From Sphingorhabdus_B arenilitoris (lineage in GTDB: Bacteria; Pseudomonadota; Alphaproteobacteria; Sphingomonadales; Sphingomonadaceae): a DNA stretch of 64,000 bases. Shown piece by piece: positions 8,218-18,624 of this stretch (position 1 is the first letter of the stretch; each line of letters begins with the position of its first letter). The stretch covers positions 248,001 to 312,000 of the forward strand of contig NZ_JBHSDH010000013.1 in NCBI RefSeq assembly GCF_042651485.1, written 5' to 3'. The position numbers and the translations under genes were made by a program. The notes under the pieces are model-generated. The model was not told the DNA's origin. It made no database searches and worked only from the letters and a program-made list of their open reading frames with translations.

Positions 8218-9000
8218 ATGGCGGCACCTGTCGTTACCATGCAGCAATTGCTCGAAGCCGGATCGCATTTCGGCCACCAAACTCACCGTTGGAACCCACG
8301 TATGAAGCCATATATTTTTGGCGCACGCAACGGTATCCACATTCTCGACCTGTCGCAGACCGTTCCTCTCTTTGCACGGGCACTCGACTTTGTGTCGCAA
8401 GTTGCGGCTTCGGGTGGAAAAGTATTGTTCGTTGGCACAAAGCGTCAGGCGCAAGGCCCGATTGCTGATGCCGCCCGCGCGTCAGGACAGCATTTTGTGA
8501 ATCACCGCTGGCTGGGCGGGATGCTGACAAACTGGCAAACCATTTCCAATTCGATCAAAAAGCTGAAAACATTGGAAGAGCAGCTGAGCGGGGACGCCAC
8601 TGGTTTTACCAAGAAAGAGCTTTTGCAGATGACCCGCGAACGCGACAAGCTGGAATTGTCGCTGGGCGGTATCCGCGATATGGGCGGCATTCCTGACGTT
8701 ATGTTCGTAATCGATGCGAATAAAGAAGAGCTCGCTATCAAGGAAGCCAATGTATTGGGCATCCCTGTCATCGCGATTCTCGATTCGAACGTTGATCCAA
8801 GCGGTATCGCTTTCCCTGTGCCAGCAAATGATGACGCGGCCCGCGCCATTCGTCTTTATTGCGAAGCGATTGCCGAAGCGGCGTCAAAGGGCAATGTAAA
8901 GGCGAAAGTCGATGCCGGTGTTGACCTCGGCGCAGAAGTTGAACCCGAAGCCGAGGCGGTGCTAACCGAAGCGGCGGCTGGTGAAGGCGAAGCTGCCTAA
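8218..9000 (+). CDS. rpsB: 30S ribosomal protein S2
   Basis: A 260-residue protein of the small ribosomal subunit. It starts with VTMQQLLEAGSHFGHQTHRWNP and contains RWLGGMLTNWQTI and PDVMFVIDANKEELAIKEA, all S2 signatures. The C-terminal ~40 residues form an acidic, Glu/Ala-rich tail, a common extension in alphaproteobacterial S2. AAAGGATAA precedes the ATG. It is followed by tsf, the nearly universal partner. A strong hairpin lies in the gap between the two genes. Confidence 0.98.
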   Translation: MAAPVVTMQQLLEAGSHFGHQTHRWNPRMKPYIFGARNGIHILDLSQTVPLFARALDFVSQVAASGGKVLFVGTKRQAQGPIADAARASGQHFVNHRWLGGMLTNWQTISNSIKKLKTLEEQLSGDATGFTKKELLQMTRERDKLELSLGGIRDMGGIPDVMFVIDANKEELAIKEANVLGIPVIAILDSNVDPSGIAFPVPANDDAARAIRLYCEAIAEAASKGNVKAKVDAGVDLGAEVEPEAEAVLTEAAAGEGEAA

Positions 9001-9047
9001 GCTGTTTGCGTCTTAACCTGACGCATAATTGAAATTTTTGGCGGTTA

Positions 9048-9094
9048 GGGCGCGGGGCAGGGGAAACCCGGCCCCGTAGCTGTAAAAAGCGCCC
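9048..9094 (+). terminator. Hairpin between rpsB and tsf, possible attenuator
   Basis: GGGCGC (9048-9053) pairs with GCGCCC (9089-9094), and inside it CGGGGC (9053-9058) pairs with GCCCCG (9071-9076). No T-run follows, so full termination is unlikely. A partial stop or RNA-processing signal that sets the S2:EF-Ts ratio is the likely role, by inference. Confidence 0.45.
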
Positions 9095-9124
9095 AGGCCG
9101 CATAAGCACAAAAGGATATAAGTT

Positions 9125-10048
9125 ATGGCAATTACTGCTGCTGCTGTAAAAGAACTGCGTGACCGTTCAGGCGCAGGTATGATGGACGCCAAAAAAGCGT
9201 TGACCGAAACCAATGGTGATATTGAAGCGGCTGTCGATTTGCTGCGTTCCAAAGGCCTCGCCACTGCCGCCAAAAAATCAAGCCGCACCGCTGCAGAAGG
9301 TTTGGTTGGCGTCGTTGTTGCAGGTACCAAAGGAACCGCCGTTGAAGTCAACAGCCAAACAGATTTCGTAGCCAAGAACGAACAGTTCCAAAGCTTTGTT
9401 AAGAATGTGACTGAAATTGCGCTTGGGCTTGGTGGTGATGAGGTTGAGCCAATTTTGGCTGCCGCATATCCCGACGGCGGCACCGTTCAGGAAAAGCTGA
9501 CCAGCAACATTGCAACTATCGGCGAAAATCAGGTTATCCGCCGCGCGAAATCCTTGTCGGTCGATGCGGGCCGTGTTGTATCTTATGTCCATAACGTTGC
9601 TGCTCCTAACATGGGCGGTATCGGCGTTCTTGTGGCATTGGAAAGCGAAGCTGGCGAAGACGTCCTCGATGCGTTGGGCAAACAATTGGCAATGCATATT
9701 GCCGCCGCATTCCCCTTGGCGTTGGATGCGTCTGGCCTTGATCCAGAAACAATGGAACGCGAAGCTGGCATTGCCCGCGAAAAAGCGGCCGAATCTGGTA
9801 AGCCTGCTGATATCGTTGAAAAAATGGTTGAAGGCGCGATGAAGAAATTTGCCAAAGAAAATGCTCTGTTGTCGCAAATGTTCGTGATGGACAATAAACT
9901 GACCATCGAACAAGTCGTTGCCAATGCCGGGAAAGAAGCCGGAAAGCCAATCGTCCTGAAGGATTATGTCCGTTTTCAATTGGGCGAAGGCATTGAAAAA
10001 GAAGTTGGCGATTTTGCTGCTGAAGTTGCTGCGGCGGTCGGCGGTTAA
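9125..10048 (+). CDS. tsf: Translation elongation factor Ts
   Basis: Nucleotide exchange factor that releases GDP from EF-Tu. It has 307 residues, normal length. The N-terminal UBA-like helix bundle reads ITAAAVKELRDRSGAGMMDAKKAL, followed by the core signature TDFVAKNEQF, where the TDF motif contacts EF-Tu. The C-terminal dimerisation region ends in FQLGEGIEKEVGDFAAEV. AAAAGGATATAAGTT before the ATG provides a ribosome site. Upstream is rpsB, downstream pyrH and frr, the common alphaproteobacterial order. Confidence 0.98.
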   Translation: MAITAAAVKELRDRSGAGMMDAKKALTETNGDIEAAVDLLRSKGLATAAKKSSRTAAEGLVGVVVAGTKGTAVEVNSQTDFVAKNEQFQSFVKNVTEIALGLGGDEVEPILAAAYPDGGTVQEKLTSNIATIGENQVIRRAKSLSVDAGRVVSYVHNVAAPNMGGIGVLVALESEAGEDVLDALGKQLAMHIAAAFPLALDASGLDPETMEREAGIAREKAAESGKPADIVEKMVEGAMKKFAKENALLSQMFVMDNKLTIEQVVANAGKEAGKPIVLKDYVRFQLGEGIEKEVGDFAAEVAAAVGG

Positions 10049-10095
10049 TCAATACGGGATGGCGGCATAAAATTTGCCGCTACCCTCTTGGCGAT

Positions 10096-10126
10096 ATGGC
10101 GCATGGCTCCTATAGCTGTGCGCCAT
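10096..10126 (+). terminator. Long hairpin between tsf and pyrH
   Basis: ATGGCGCA with GGCT at 10096-10108 pairs with AGCT and TGCGCCAT at 10114-10126, a 12 bp stem with one bulge and a 5-base loop, followed by TATC. It could end most rpsB-tsf transcription while letting some pass to pyrH. Confidence 0.5.
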
Positions 10127-10159
10127 TATCATATCTGACACACAAGGATCATCCTCTCT

Positions 10160-10882
10160 ATGAGCAAGCCGGACTATAAACGCATTCTCTTGAAGCTATC
10201 CGGTGAAGCGTTGATGGGCGATCAAGCCTTTGGCATCGACCCTGATACCGTCGCCCGTATGGCCGAAGAGGTGAAGGCGGCGAAGGATACCGGCCTGGAA
10301 ATCTGTTTGGTGATTGGCGGCGGCAATATATTTCGCGGAATGGCGGGCGCGGCCAAGGGCATGGACCGCGCGCAGGCCGACTATATGGGAATGCTGGCGA
10401 CGATTATGAACGCGCTGGCCATGCAAAATGCGCTTGAGCAGCTGGGCGTGCCGACACGAGTGCAATCGGCGATAGAGATGGACAAGGTGTGCGAACCCGT
10501 CATCCGCCGCCGCGCAGCGCGTCATTTGGAAAAAGGCCGTATCGTGATTTTTGCGGCTGGTGTTGGCGCTCCGTATTTCACGACCGATAGCGGCGCAGCG
10601 TTGCGTGCGGCCGAAATGAACTGCGATGCATTGTTGAAAGGCACCAGTGTCGATGGCGTCTATAATGCTGATCCCAAACAGGATGTGGGCGCTATTCGGT
10701 ATGACACGCTGTCCTTTGACAAGGTGCTGCAGGATAATTTGAAGGTCATGGATGCAAGCGCGGTGGCGCTATGCCGTGACAATGATATACCCATCGTCGT
10801 ATTCAGTATCCGCGAGCAGGGTAATTTGGCCCAAATATTGAGCGGCGGCGGGATTTCGACAACGGTTTCCAATCAAGGTTGA
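10160..10882 (+). CDS. pyrH: Uridylate kinase
   Basis: Converts UMP to UDP using ATP; acts as a hexamer of the amino-acid-kinase fold and commits pyrimidines to nucleotide synthesis. It has 240 residues. RILLKLSGEALMG is the phosphate-binding N-terminus, CLVIGGGNIFRG the glycine-rich loop, ADYMGMLATIMNA the UMP-binding helix, and TTDSGAALRAAEM and GTSVDGVYNADP the nucleotide-binding region. It heads a tightly packed group with frr, uppS, cdsA, dxr and rseP. The gap to frr is 45 bases. Confidence 0.98.
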   Translation: MSKPDYKRILLKLSGEALMGDQAFGIDPDTVARMAEEVKAAKDTGLEICLVIGGGNIFRGMAGAAKGMDRAQADYMGMLATIMNALAMQNALEQLGVPTRVQSAIEMDKVCEPVIRRRAARHLEKGRIVIFAAGVGAPYFTTDSGAALRAAEMNCDALLKGTSVDGVYNADPKQDVGAIRYDTLSFDKVLQDNLKVMDASAVALCRDNDIPIVVFSIREQGNLAQILSGGGISTTVSNQG

Positions 10883-10927
10883 TCGCTGCATATGCCGCGA
10901 TCTTGAAGATTACAGGGAGAGTTAAAC

Positions 10928-11481
10928 ATGGCACAATATGACAAGGCCGATCTGGAACGCCGGATGAATGGCGCGATAGAAGCCTTTAAGGGCGATTTGA
11001 GCAGCCTGCGCACAGGGCGGGCCAATGTGACGCTGCTCGATCCTGTCGTCGTTGAGGTCTATGGCTCCAATATGCCTTTGAACCAAGTAGCCACGGTCAG
11101 CGCACCAGAACCGCGGATGTTGTCGGTTCAGGTATGGGATAAATCCAACGTGACGCCAGTGGAAAAAGCGATCCGCAACGCTGGCCTCGGTCTGAACCCC
11201 ATTTCCGATGGACAGATGTTGCGCCTGCCCATCCCCGATTTGACCGAGGAACGGCGCAAGGATCTGGCGAAATTGGTCAGTCAATATGCAGAAAAAGCGC
11301 GTGTGGCCGTGCGCAATGTTCGCCGCGATGGAATGGACATGATAAAGGCAGATGAGAATAAAAAAGAAATTGGTGAAGATGACCGCAAACGGCTCGAAAC
11401 CGAAGTTCAGAAGCTGACTGATGAGACGGTAAAGACGATTGACGATGCCGCCGAAGCCAAAGAGAAAGAAATTTTAACCCA

Positions 11482-11485
<4 letters not shown>
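10928..11485 (+). CDS. frr: Ribosome recycling factor
   Basis: With EF-G it splits the post-termination ribosome. The 185-residue length is standard. The sequence has the tRNA-mimic three-helix features: LERRMNGAIEAFKGDLSSLRTGRANVTLLD, then LNQVATVSAPEPRMLSVQVWD in the second domain, and the return helices with VRNVRRDGMDMIK. AGGGAGAGTTAAAC precedes the ATG. The stop overlaps the GTG start of uppS in a GTGA, so translation of uppS is probably coupled. Confidence 0.98.
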
Positions 11486-12203
<718 letters not shown>

Positions 12204-12207
<4 letters not shown>

Positions 12208-12911
12208 GCAACATTGTTAAGCCGAAGTCGGACCTGAAAGTAAGAACTCTATCGGCTATTACGATGCTGATTGTCGCAGGGACCGTGATCGTCACTGGCG
12301 GAGTTTTATTCACTGTCTTCGTCACCATTATCGGCGCCGGTTTGATTTATGAATTCTGGGGCCTCGTGCGCAAGATCAGCAACAATTTGCTGGGCAGGGC
12401 GGCTTGGATGCTGGGCGGCTTGATATATATCGGGACCGCGATATGGCAGCTTATTTCGATCCGGACATCTGCGGACGGCGACCCTTATTTTATCTTCGCC
12501 GTTTTGGGTGCTGTTATCGCCGTGGATGTGGGAGCCTATTTTGCTGGCCGGGCGATTGGCGGCCCTAAAATTGCGCCAAAAATTAGCCCCAGCAAAACAT
12601 GGGCTGGCTTGTTTGGCGGTTTTATCGGCGCATCCGTGGTCACTGCGATTTATATGCTCTATGCCTTTGGATTATTCGAAGGTTTTGTTGGTAATCCCAT
12701 GGCGTCGACTTTTTGGACATTTGTACCGTTAACCGGACTGGCCATTGCTGTAACCGCTCAAGCAGGTGATTTTTTTGAAAGCTGGATGAAAAGGCGGGCC
12801 GGAGTAAAAGATTCCGGCAATCTAATCCCTGGGCATGGCGGATTATTTGACAGGGTCGACGGGCTATTGGCGATATTATTCGGATTATCCGTCATCAATT
12901 GGCTGTCCTGA
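12204..12911 (+). CDS. cdsA: Phosphatidate cytidylyltransferase
   Basis: Integral membrane enzyme that makes CDP-diacylglycerol from phosphatidic acid and CTP for phospholipid synthesis. The product has 235 residues, a little shorter than the ~270-285 of E. coli CdsA. About six hydrophobic segments are visible. The C-terminal family signature is present: SPSKTWAGLFGGFIGA followed by AQAGDFFESWMKRRAGVKDSG and PGHGGLFDRVDGLL. The frame overlaps uppS by four bases and ends one base before dxr. Confidence 0.93.
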
Positions 12912-12912
12912 T

Positions 12913-14085
12913 ATGTCCCCTATGCGCACTGTTTCGGTTTTTGGCGCGACTGGTTCAGTCGGCCTGTCGACATTGGACCTGATCCGCCTCAACCGGCAAG
13001 CCTATAAGGTTGTGGCCTTGACCGCCAATGGCAATGCGGCCGACCTTGCACGGCTGGCTATCGAATTTGAAGCCGAAATCGCCGTGGTGGCGGACGAAAT
13101 TGTTTATCCGCAATTAAAGGCAGCTTTGGCCGGAACCGGGATAGAGGCGGCGGCGGGGGCCGACGCGTTAGACGATGCCGCCCGGCGCGGTGCCGATTGG
13201 ACAATGGCCGCGATTGTAGGGACGGCAGGATTAAAACCTACATTGGCAGCAATTGAAGGCGGAAAGACGGTTGCGCTGGCCAATAAGGAATCATTGGTGT
13301 CGGCGGGCGCCATGATGATGGCCGCCGTAGCGCGAAGCGGCGCGACATTATTGCCGGTTGATAGCGAGCATAATGCTATCTTTCAATGCCTTGGAGGTGC
13401 TAGCTTAGATCAAGTCCGTAAAATTACACTCACAGCCAGTGGAGGCCCATTCCGCAGTTTTACATGGGAACAAATGCGCGGCGTAACGCCTGCACAGGCG
13501 GTCGCGCACCCCAATTGGGACATGGGGGCAAAGATCAGCGTCGACAGCGCAACGATGATGAATAAAGGGCTCGAACTGATTGAGGCACATCATTTATTTC
13601 CCATTGGCCTCGATAAGATTGACATATTGGTCCATCCGCAATCGGTGATCCATTCGATGGTCGAATATAATGATTGTTCCACATTGGCGCAGTTGGGATC
13701 GCCCGATATGCGCATCCCCATCGCCAGCGCGCTGGCATGGCCCGGGCGATTGGCGACCAATTGCCAACCGTTGGATTTGGCATCAATTGGCAATTTAAGC
13801 TTTGAAGCACCTGATATTGAGCGCTTTCCTGCACTTGCACTCGCGCGCGGTGCGATCAGCGCGGGCGGCGCGCAGCCTGCGATATTGAATGCGGCCAATG
13901 AGGTCGCGGTCGCCGCTTTTCTATCGGGGCGGATCGGTTTTTTACAAATAGCGCAGCTTGGCGAAGCGGCGCTGACCGGCTATTGCCCGCCAATACCATC
14001 GACGCTGGACGATCTGTTCAGTATCGATGCAGAAGCACGGCGCTATACCGCGCGGATGATTGAGGAAATGGTGAATGGTGCTTGA
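12913..14085 (+). CDS. dxr: 1-deoxy-D-xylulose 5-phosphate reductoisomerase
   Basis: First committed enzyme of the MEP isoprenoid pathway, NADPH-dependent. From the ATG at 12913, one base after the cdsA stop, the protein has 390 residues, the family norm. The Rossmann motif RTVSVFGATGSVGLSTLDLI is at the N-terminus. LANKESLVSAG, LPVDSEHNAIFQCL (metal-binding Asp and Glu) and KITLTASGGPFR follow, as do MNKGLELIEAHHLF and HPQSVIHSMVEYND. The frame is open further upstream inside cdsA, but that extension is not needed. It overlaps rseP by 11 bases. Confidence 0.97.
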   Translation: MSPMRTVSVFGATGSVGLSTLDLIRLNRQAYKVVALTANGNAADLARLAIEFEAEIAVVADEIVYPQLKAALAGTGIEAAAGADALDDAARRGADWTMAAIVGTAGLKPTLAAIEGGKTVALANKESLVSAGAMMMAAVARSGATLLPVDSEHNAIFQCLGGASLDQVRKITLTASGGPFRSFTWEQMRGVTPAQAVAHPNWDMGAKISVDSATMMNKGLELIEAHHLFPIGLDKIDILVHPQSVIHSMVEYNDCSTLAQLGSPDMRIPIASALAWPGRLATNCQPLDLASIGNLSFEAPDIERFPALALARGAISAGGAQPAILNAANEVAVAAFLSGRIGFLQIAQLGEAALTGYCPPIPSTLDDLFSIDAEARRYTARMIEEMVNGA

Positions 14086-15193
14086 AAGTCCGAATATTGC
14101 TGTAACCCTGTTTGCATTTATCATCCTGATCGGCACATTGGTGGTCATCCATGAATTGGGCCATTATTGGGTCGGCCGTTGGTTTGGGGTTAAAGCTGAG
14201 AAATTTTCCATCGGTTTTGGGCCGCAGCTTTGGGGCCGCACCGACAAACGCGGCACATTATGGCGCATTGGTGCCTTGCCGTTGGGTGGATATGTGCAAT
14301 TTGCCGGCGATATGAATCCAGCGAGCCAGCCGGGCGAGGAGTGGTTGAAGCTGTCGGAGGTGGAACGCAATCAGACATTTCAATCGAAAGCATTGTGGAA
14401 ACGGGCGCTGATCGTTTTTGCCGGTCCCGCGATCAACTTCCTTTTTGCCATCCTGCTCCTGACAGGATTCCTCATTGCCTATGGTCAGGTTGTAAGCCCG
14501 CCAGTAGCCTCCATCGTTCAAGAAGGCAGCGCAGCTGAGCGAGCAGGAATTCAGGTCGGTGACCGGATATTGAGCATAAACGGCCGAGACGTGGAAAGTT
14601 TTCAAGATTTGGCAACCGAGCTTTCGATCTTCGCCAATGAGCCTGTTACATTGCGAATCAAACGCGGCAGCACGGTTAGCGAAAAACAAGTGGTTTTGGA
14701 CGAGCTGGTGGAAAAAGACCGGTTCGGAAATGAGTATCGCCGCGGTCTGTTAGGGTTGCAATCAACTGAGACCGAAATTCGCAGCGTCAGCTTCCTTGCT
14801 GCTCCATGGATCGCGACCAAGGAAACCGCCAATATCGTGCGCTTGACGCTCACTACATTAGGTCAAATCATTACCGGAAAGCGTTCCGTCAAAGAATTGG
14901 GCGGGCCAGCAAAAATCGCAAAAGTTGCAGGCGAGCATTTTGTTCTGGGGGTTGCCGCCTTTATTTGGCTGGCGGCAATGATCTCGATTAACTTGGGGTT
15001 CATGAACCTCCTGCCAATTCCCATGCTCGATGGCGGGCATTTGTTGCTCTATGCGGTTGAGGCGGTGCGCAGAAAGCCCGCAACTCCGATGGTGCAGGAA
15101 TGGGCGTTTCGGGCAGGCTTTGTAATGCTGGTAGGATTTATGTTGGTGGTTACCTTCAACGACTTGGTATCTTTCGGTCTGTTTGCTGGCTGA
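14075..15193 (+). CDS. rseP: Site-2 intramembrane metalloprotease RseP
   Basis: Cuts membrane-anchored substrates within the bilayer, classically the anti-sigma factor RseA in the envelope stress response. It has 372 residues. The first membrane segment holds HELGH with His26, Glu27 and His30 as zinc ligands and catalytic base. One PDZ domain is visible around GSAAERAGIQVGDRILSING; E. coli RseP has two. The third zinc ligand lies in LLPIPMLDGGHLLLY. The start overlaps dxr by 11 bases. Position just before bamA matches most proteobacteria. No rseA or sigma-E gene is in the window, so the local substrate is unknown. Confidence 0.95.
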   Translation: MVLESPNIAVTLFAFIILIGTLVVIHELGHYWVGRWFGVKAEKFSIGFGPQLWGRTDKRGTLWRIGALPLGGYVQFAGDMNPASQPGEEWLKLSEVERNQTFQSKALWKRALIVFAGPAINFLFAILLLTGFLIAYGQVVSPPVASIVQEGSAAERAGIQVGDRILSINGRDVESFQDLATELSIFANEPVTLRIKRGSTVSEKQVVLDELVEKDRFGNEYRRGLLGLQSTETEIRSVSFLAAPWIATKETANIVRLTLTTLGQIITGKRSVKELGGPAKIAKVAGEHFVLGVAAFIWLAAMISINLGFMNLLPIPMLDGGHLLLYAVEAVRRKPATPMVQEWAFRAGFVMLVGFMLVVTFNDLVSFGLFAG

Positions 15194-15320
15194 TGGGACA
15201 TTGATTGCTTGATTGCGGCGGCCTGATCGGGCAGGGGGTTGCGAAATATATTCGGGCGAAAATGGCAAAAATGCCAATTCGCACCAACCGGTGGGGGCCG
15301 GATAAGAAGATAGGATAAAA

Positions 15321-17954
15321 ATGAAACGAAATTCGCTAACGCTATCCTTATTGGCATCAACCGCTTTAATCGGTGTCTCCGCTTCTCCCGCGTCGGCACA
15401 AGAAGCGGCATCTCCTCGCGCATCCGCGCCGCAGGGCGACACGATTCAATCGATATCGGTTGTCGGGACACAGCGTTTGGAGGGGGATACGGTTCGCTCT
15501 TATGTCCGGTTACGCCCAGGACAAGCTTGGTCTCAGGCAAGCGCAGACCAAGCCTTGAAAGATTTGTATGAAACCGATTTGTTCGCGGATGTCAGTATCC
15601 GAAATGACAATGGTGCGGTCACGATCCAAGTGAGAGAAAATCCGGTGGTCAACCGGATCGTTTTGGAGGGTAATAAGCGGATCAAGGACGATAAGATCGG
15701 TCCTGAAATCAAGCTTGCCCCGCGCCAGATATTTTCGCGCGCAAAGGTCCGCGCCGATGTAGCTCGTATCGTCGAGCTGTATAAACGGCAGGGCCGGTTT
15801 GCGGCGTCGGTAGAACCGAAATTGGTGCAATTGGATCAGAACCGCGTTGATGTTGTTTTTGAAATTACCGAAGGCCAAAAATCAAAAGTTCGGCAGATTA
15901 ACATCATTGGAAACACCGAATTTTCCGATAGTCAGTTGCGCAGTGAGATGCTGACAAAGCAATCGCGGTTTTTCCGGTTTTTCAGCTCCGGCACAAGCTA
16001 TGACCCGGACCGGCTCGCTTTCGACCAGCAAAAATTACGTCAATTTTATCTTACCCAAGGCTATGCTGATTTCCGCGTAGTTTCGGCGGTCGCTGAACTC
16101 ACGCCTAACAAGGAAGATTTCATCATCACTTATGTGGTGGAGGAAGGCAAAAGATATAAATTTGGCGACGTGACAGTCGATAGCCAGATACGCGATTTTA
16201 AGTCGGAGGCCCTTCAATCTCGGTTGAGAATGAAAAAGGGTGATTGGTATGATGCCAAACAAGTCGAAGATACTGTCGAAAGCCTGTCCGAAACCGCTGG
16301 CCTGTTTGGATATGCTTTTGCGGATGTAAATCCACGCTTCGTTCCCGACCGCGATTCGCTGACAATGAACATCACTTTTGAAGTGGCGGAAACGCCGCGG
16401 GTATTTGTGGAGCGGGTCGATATTAATGGAAACACGCTGACGCAAGATAAGGTGATCCGACGCGAATTTCGATTGAACGAAGGCGATGCTTTTAACAGTT
16501 TCCAAGTGCGTCGTTCGTCGGACCGGATTAAATCTCTTGGTTATTTTCAGGAAGATTTGGAGGTCGAACAATCGCAGGGTAGTGGCCCAGACCGTATTAT
16601 CCTGACCACCAATGTCGAAGAACGTCCCAATGGCGAGCTATCGCTGTCGGCTGGTTTTTCCAGTCTCGAAAATTTCATCTTCCAAGGTTCGATCCGGCAA
16701 AATAACTTTCGCGGTAAGGGGCAGCAGGTTCGTGCCAGTGTTTCTTACTCTCGTTTCTCCAAATCTGCGGAAATTGGATTTACCGAACCCTATTTGTTCG
16801 ACCGCTCAATCGCATTGTCCGGCGATATTTTCCGCCGCGATGTTAACAGCTTTAACTTTGTGAATAACCAACGAAACACAACTTATAAGCAAACCAGTAC
16901 GGGTTTCCAATTGCGCACGGGCGTTCCCGTGAATGAATTTCTATATTTTCAGGCGCGTTATGGTCTGAATTTTGAAGATGTCACTTTGGATGAAAGCCTG
17001 TTTTTCTCCGACCAAGGCAATGGGCCTGAATGCAATTCGTTATTTTTGTGCGATGCTATTGGGAAGCGGACGACCTCGTCACTGGGTTACACATTGCTTT
17101 ATGATACCCGTGACAGCCGTATCCGCCCTACCAGAGGGCATAGCGTCAGTATCACGCAAGATTTTGCCGGCTTAGGCGGCAACGTGCGCTATATCCGAAG
17201 CGTCCTCAATGCCGATAAATATTGGCGCCTAACCGACAGTGGTTTTATCTTCTCGCTGTCGGCAGAGGGCGGTTATATCCACCCGCTGCAAAATCGGGGA
17301 TCAGAGGCGGACGGCATTGACGATGTGCGGTTGACTGACCGGTTTTTCCTCGGTGAACCGCAAATTCGCGGCTTTGACATCCGGGGCGTTGGACCGCGCG
17401 TGCAGCGTTTAACTTTTCGCACGCCGACAGTCGATGGCACAGTTGTGACCAATCAACTGAATGAAAACCGGGATCGAATTCAGGACGATGCCATTGGCGG
17501 CCGGGCCTATTACCTCACCCGAGCGGAGCTTGAAATCCCGCTGGGCAGCGGCGCGAAAGAGCTTGGTCTTCGTCCTTCTATTTTCGTTGACGCAGGCGCC
17601 GTATTCAATGTTGCGGCCCCGCGGCTGAACATCAATGTGCCGCAGCTTAGCGTCGAGACGCCTGCAACTGACACCACCCCAGCTATTGTCGGCGGTTTGC
17701 CGCTTTTTTATACCGTGGCCGCAGACGGTACTTTGGGCACGTCAACCGACTCGCTTAACGGCACTCGCACTCCGGTGCTTCGTTTCACTGAACGATTCTT
17801 GGGCGACAGTGTCAGCCCCCGTTTGTCAGTTGGCTTTGGCGTCAACTGGCGCTCTCCATTCGGCCCATTCCGCATTGATATTGCCCGCGCGCTCCTAAAA
17901 GAGCCCGGTGACGATACCAAATTAATTACTTTTAACGTAGGAACTCAATTCTAA
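15321..17954 (+). CDS. bamA: Outer membrane protein assembly factor BamA
   Basis: Omp85-family core of the BAM complex, which folds beta-barrel proteins into the outer membrane. The 877-residue protein starts with a clear signal peptide ending around SASPASAQ. Five POTRA repeats fill about residues 35-430, with repeated patterns such as VVNRIVLEGNKRIKDDKI, VRQINIIGNTEFSD and VERVDINGNTLTQDKVI. A 16-strand barrel follows, and the terminal residues LITFNVGTQF end in Phe, the usual barrel terminus. An extended loop in the last third (around DTTPAIVGG) looks lineage-specific. skp starts within the bamA stop (TAATG). Confidence 0.97.
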   Translation: MKRNSLTLSLLASTALIGVSASPASAQEAASPRASAPQGDTIQSISVVGTQRLEGDTVRSYVRLRPGQAWSQASADQALKDLYETDLFADVSIRNDNGAVTIQVRENPVVNRIVLEGNKRIKDDKIGPEIKLAPRQIFSRAKVRADVARIVELYKRQGRFAASVEPKLVQLDQNRVDVVFEITEGQKSKVRQINIIGNTEFSDSQLRSEMLTKQSRFFRFFSSGTSYDPDRLAFDQQKLRQFYLTQGYADFRVVSAVAELTPNKEDFIITYVVEEGKRYKFGDVTVDSQIRDFKSEALQSRLRMKKGDWYDAKQVEDTVESLSETAGLFGYAFADVNPRFVPDRDSLTMNITFEVAETPRVFVERVDINGNTLTQDKVIRREFRLNEGDAFNSFQVRRSSDRIKSLGYFQEDLEVEQSQGSGPDRIILTTNVEERPNGELSLSAGFSSLENFIFQGSIRQNNFRGKGQQVRASVSYSRFSKSAEIGFTEPYLFDRSIALSGDIFRRDVNSFNFVNNQRNTTYKQTSTGFQLRTGVPVNEFLYFQARYGLNFEDVTLDESLFFSDQGNGPECNSLFLCDAIGKRTTSSLGYTLLYDTRDSRIRPTRGHSVSITQDFAGLGGNVRYIRSVLNADKYWRLTDSGFIFSLSAEGGYIHPLQNRGSEADGIDDVRLTDRFFLGEPQIRGFDIRGVGPRVQRLTFRTPTVDGTVVTNQLNENRDRIQDDAIGGRAYYLTRAELEIPLGSGAKELGLRPSIFVDAGAVFNVAAPRLNINVPQLSVETPATDTTPAIVGGLPLFYTVAADGTLGTSTDSLNGTRTPVLRFTERFLGDSVSPRLSVGFGVNWRSPFGPFRIDIARALLKEPGDDTKLITFNVGTQF

Positions 17955-18619
17955 TGAAAATGCTTATCAAAGCCGCCATGTTGGCCGCTATCTCAACCGT
18001 TGCTGTCACTGCCACTGTCCCTGCGGCAACCGCCCAGTCAAAAAAGGGCGTTGCTGTTGCAAGCTTGCCTCGTGCGATCGCGTTGACCAATGCTTATAAA
18101 ACGGCATTGAGCCAGATACAGGTCACCTATAAGGCCCAGATCGACGCGCGCGATAGCCGTCAAAAAGTGTTGCAAGCCGAATTACAGGCTTTGGCCGTCG
18201 CCTATGAAGCAGAAGCGAAAAAGCCGAATGCAACCGAGGCGTCTGTCCGGCCATCTGCCGAAGCTTTCCAAAAAAAGCAGGCTGCAGCGCAACAGGAAAT
18301 TAACCAGCTGTCGCAGCAAATTGACCTTGCGGTCGCTTATGTTGAAGACCAAATTACCGTTAAGCTGGACGACGCAGTGAAAGCCGCGATGGAAAAGAAG
18401 AATGTCGATTTGCTGTTGAAACCTGACTCGATCATCGCCCGTAACGGAACGTCCGATATTACTCAGGCCGTGGTGGATGAATTGAATGTATCGGTGCCAT
18501 CCGCGCAGATTGTTCCGCCAGCTGATTATCAACCCGGTTCGCTGGTTCAGGCACAGCAACGCGCTTTGATTCAAGCCGCTCAAGCGCAGCAATCTGGCGC
18601 TCAACCGCAAAGCCGTTAA
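17954..18619 (+). CDS. skp: Periplasmic chaperone Skp/OmpH family
   Basis: Jellyfish-shaped chaperone that carries unfolded outer-membrane proteins to BamA. The product has 221 residues with a signal peptide ending around PAATAQ. The mature part has a long helical region with charged heptads (RQKVLQAELQALAVAYEAEA and IAVAYVEDQI-like segments) typical of the tentacle arms. The C-terminus is Gln/Ala-rich (LVQAQQRALIQAAQAQQSG), longer than in E. coli Skp and of low complexity. It is translationally joined to bamA and followed six bases later by fabZ; lpxD, which usually lies between skp and fabZ, is absent. Confidence 0.9.
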   Translation: MKMLIKAAMLAAISTVAVTATVPAATAQSKKGVAVASLPRAIALTNAYKTALSQIQVTYKAQIDARDSRQKVLQAELQALAVAYEAEAKKPNATEASVRPSAEAFQKKQAAAQQEINQLSQQIDLAVAYVEDQITVKLDDAVKAAMEKKNVDLLLKPDSIIARNGTSDITQAVVDELNVSVPSAQIVPPADYQPGSLVQAQQRALIQAAQAQQSGAQPQSR

Positions 18620-18624
18620 TCGCA

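Noticed and set aside
12835..12912. Upstream extension of dxr into cdsA
   Set aside because: Adds residues absent from the family; the ATG at 12913 gives the standard 390-residue protein directly after the cdsA stop.
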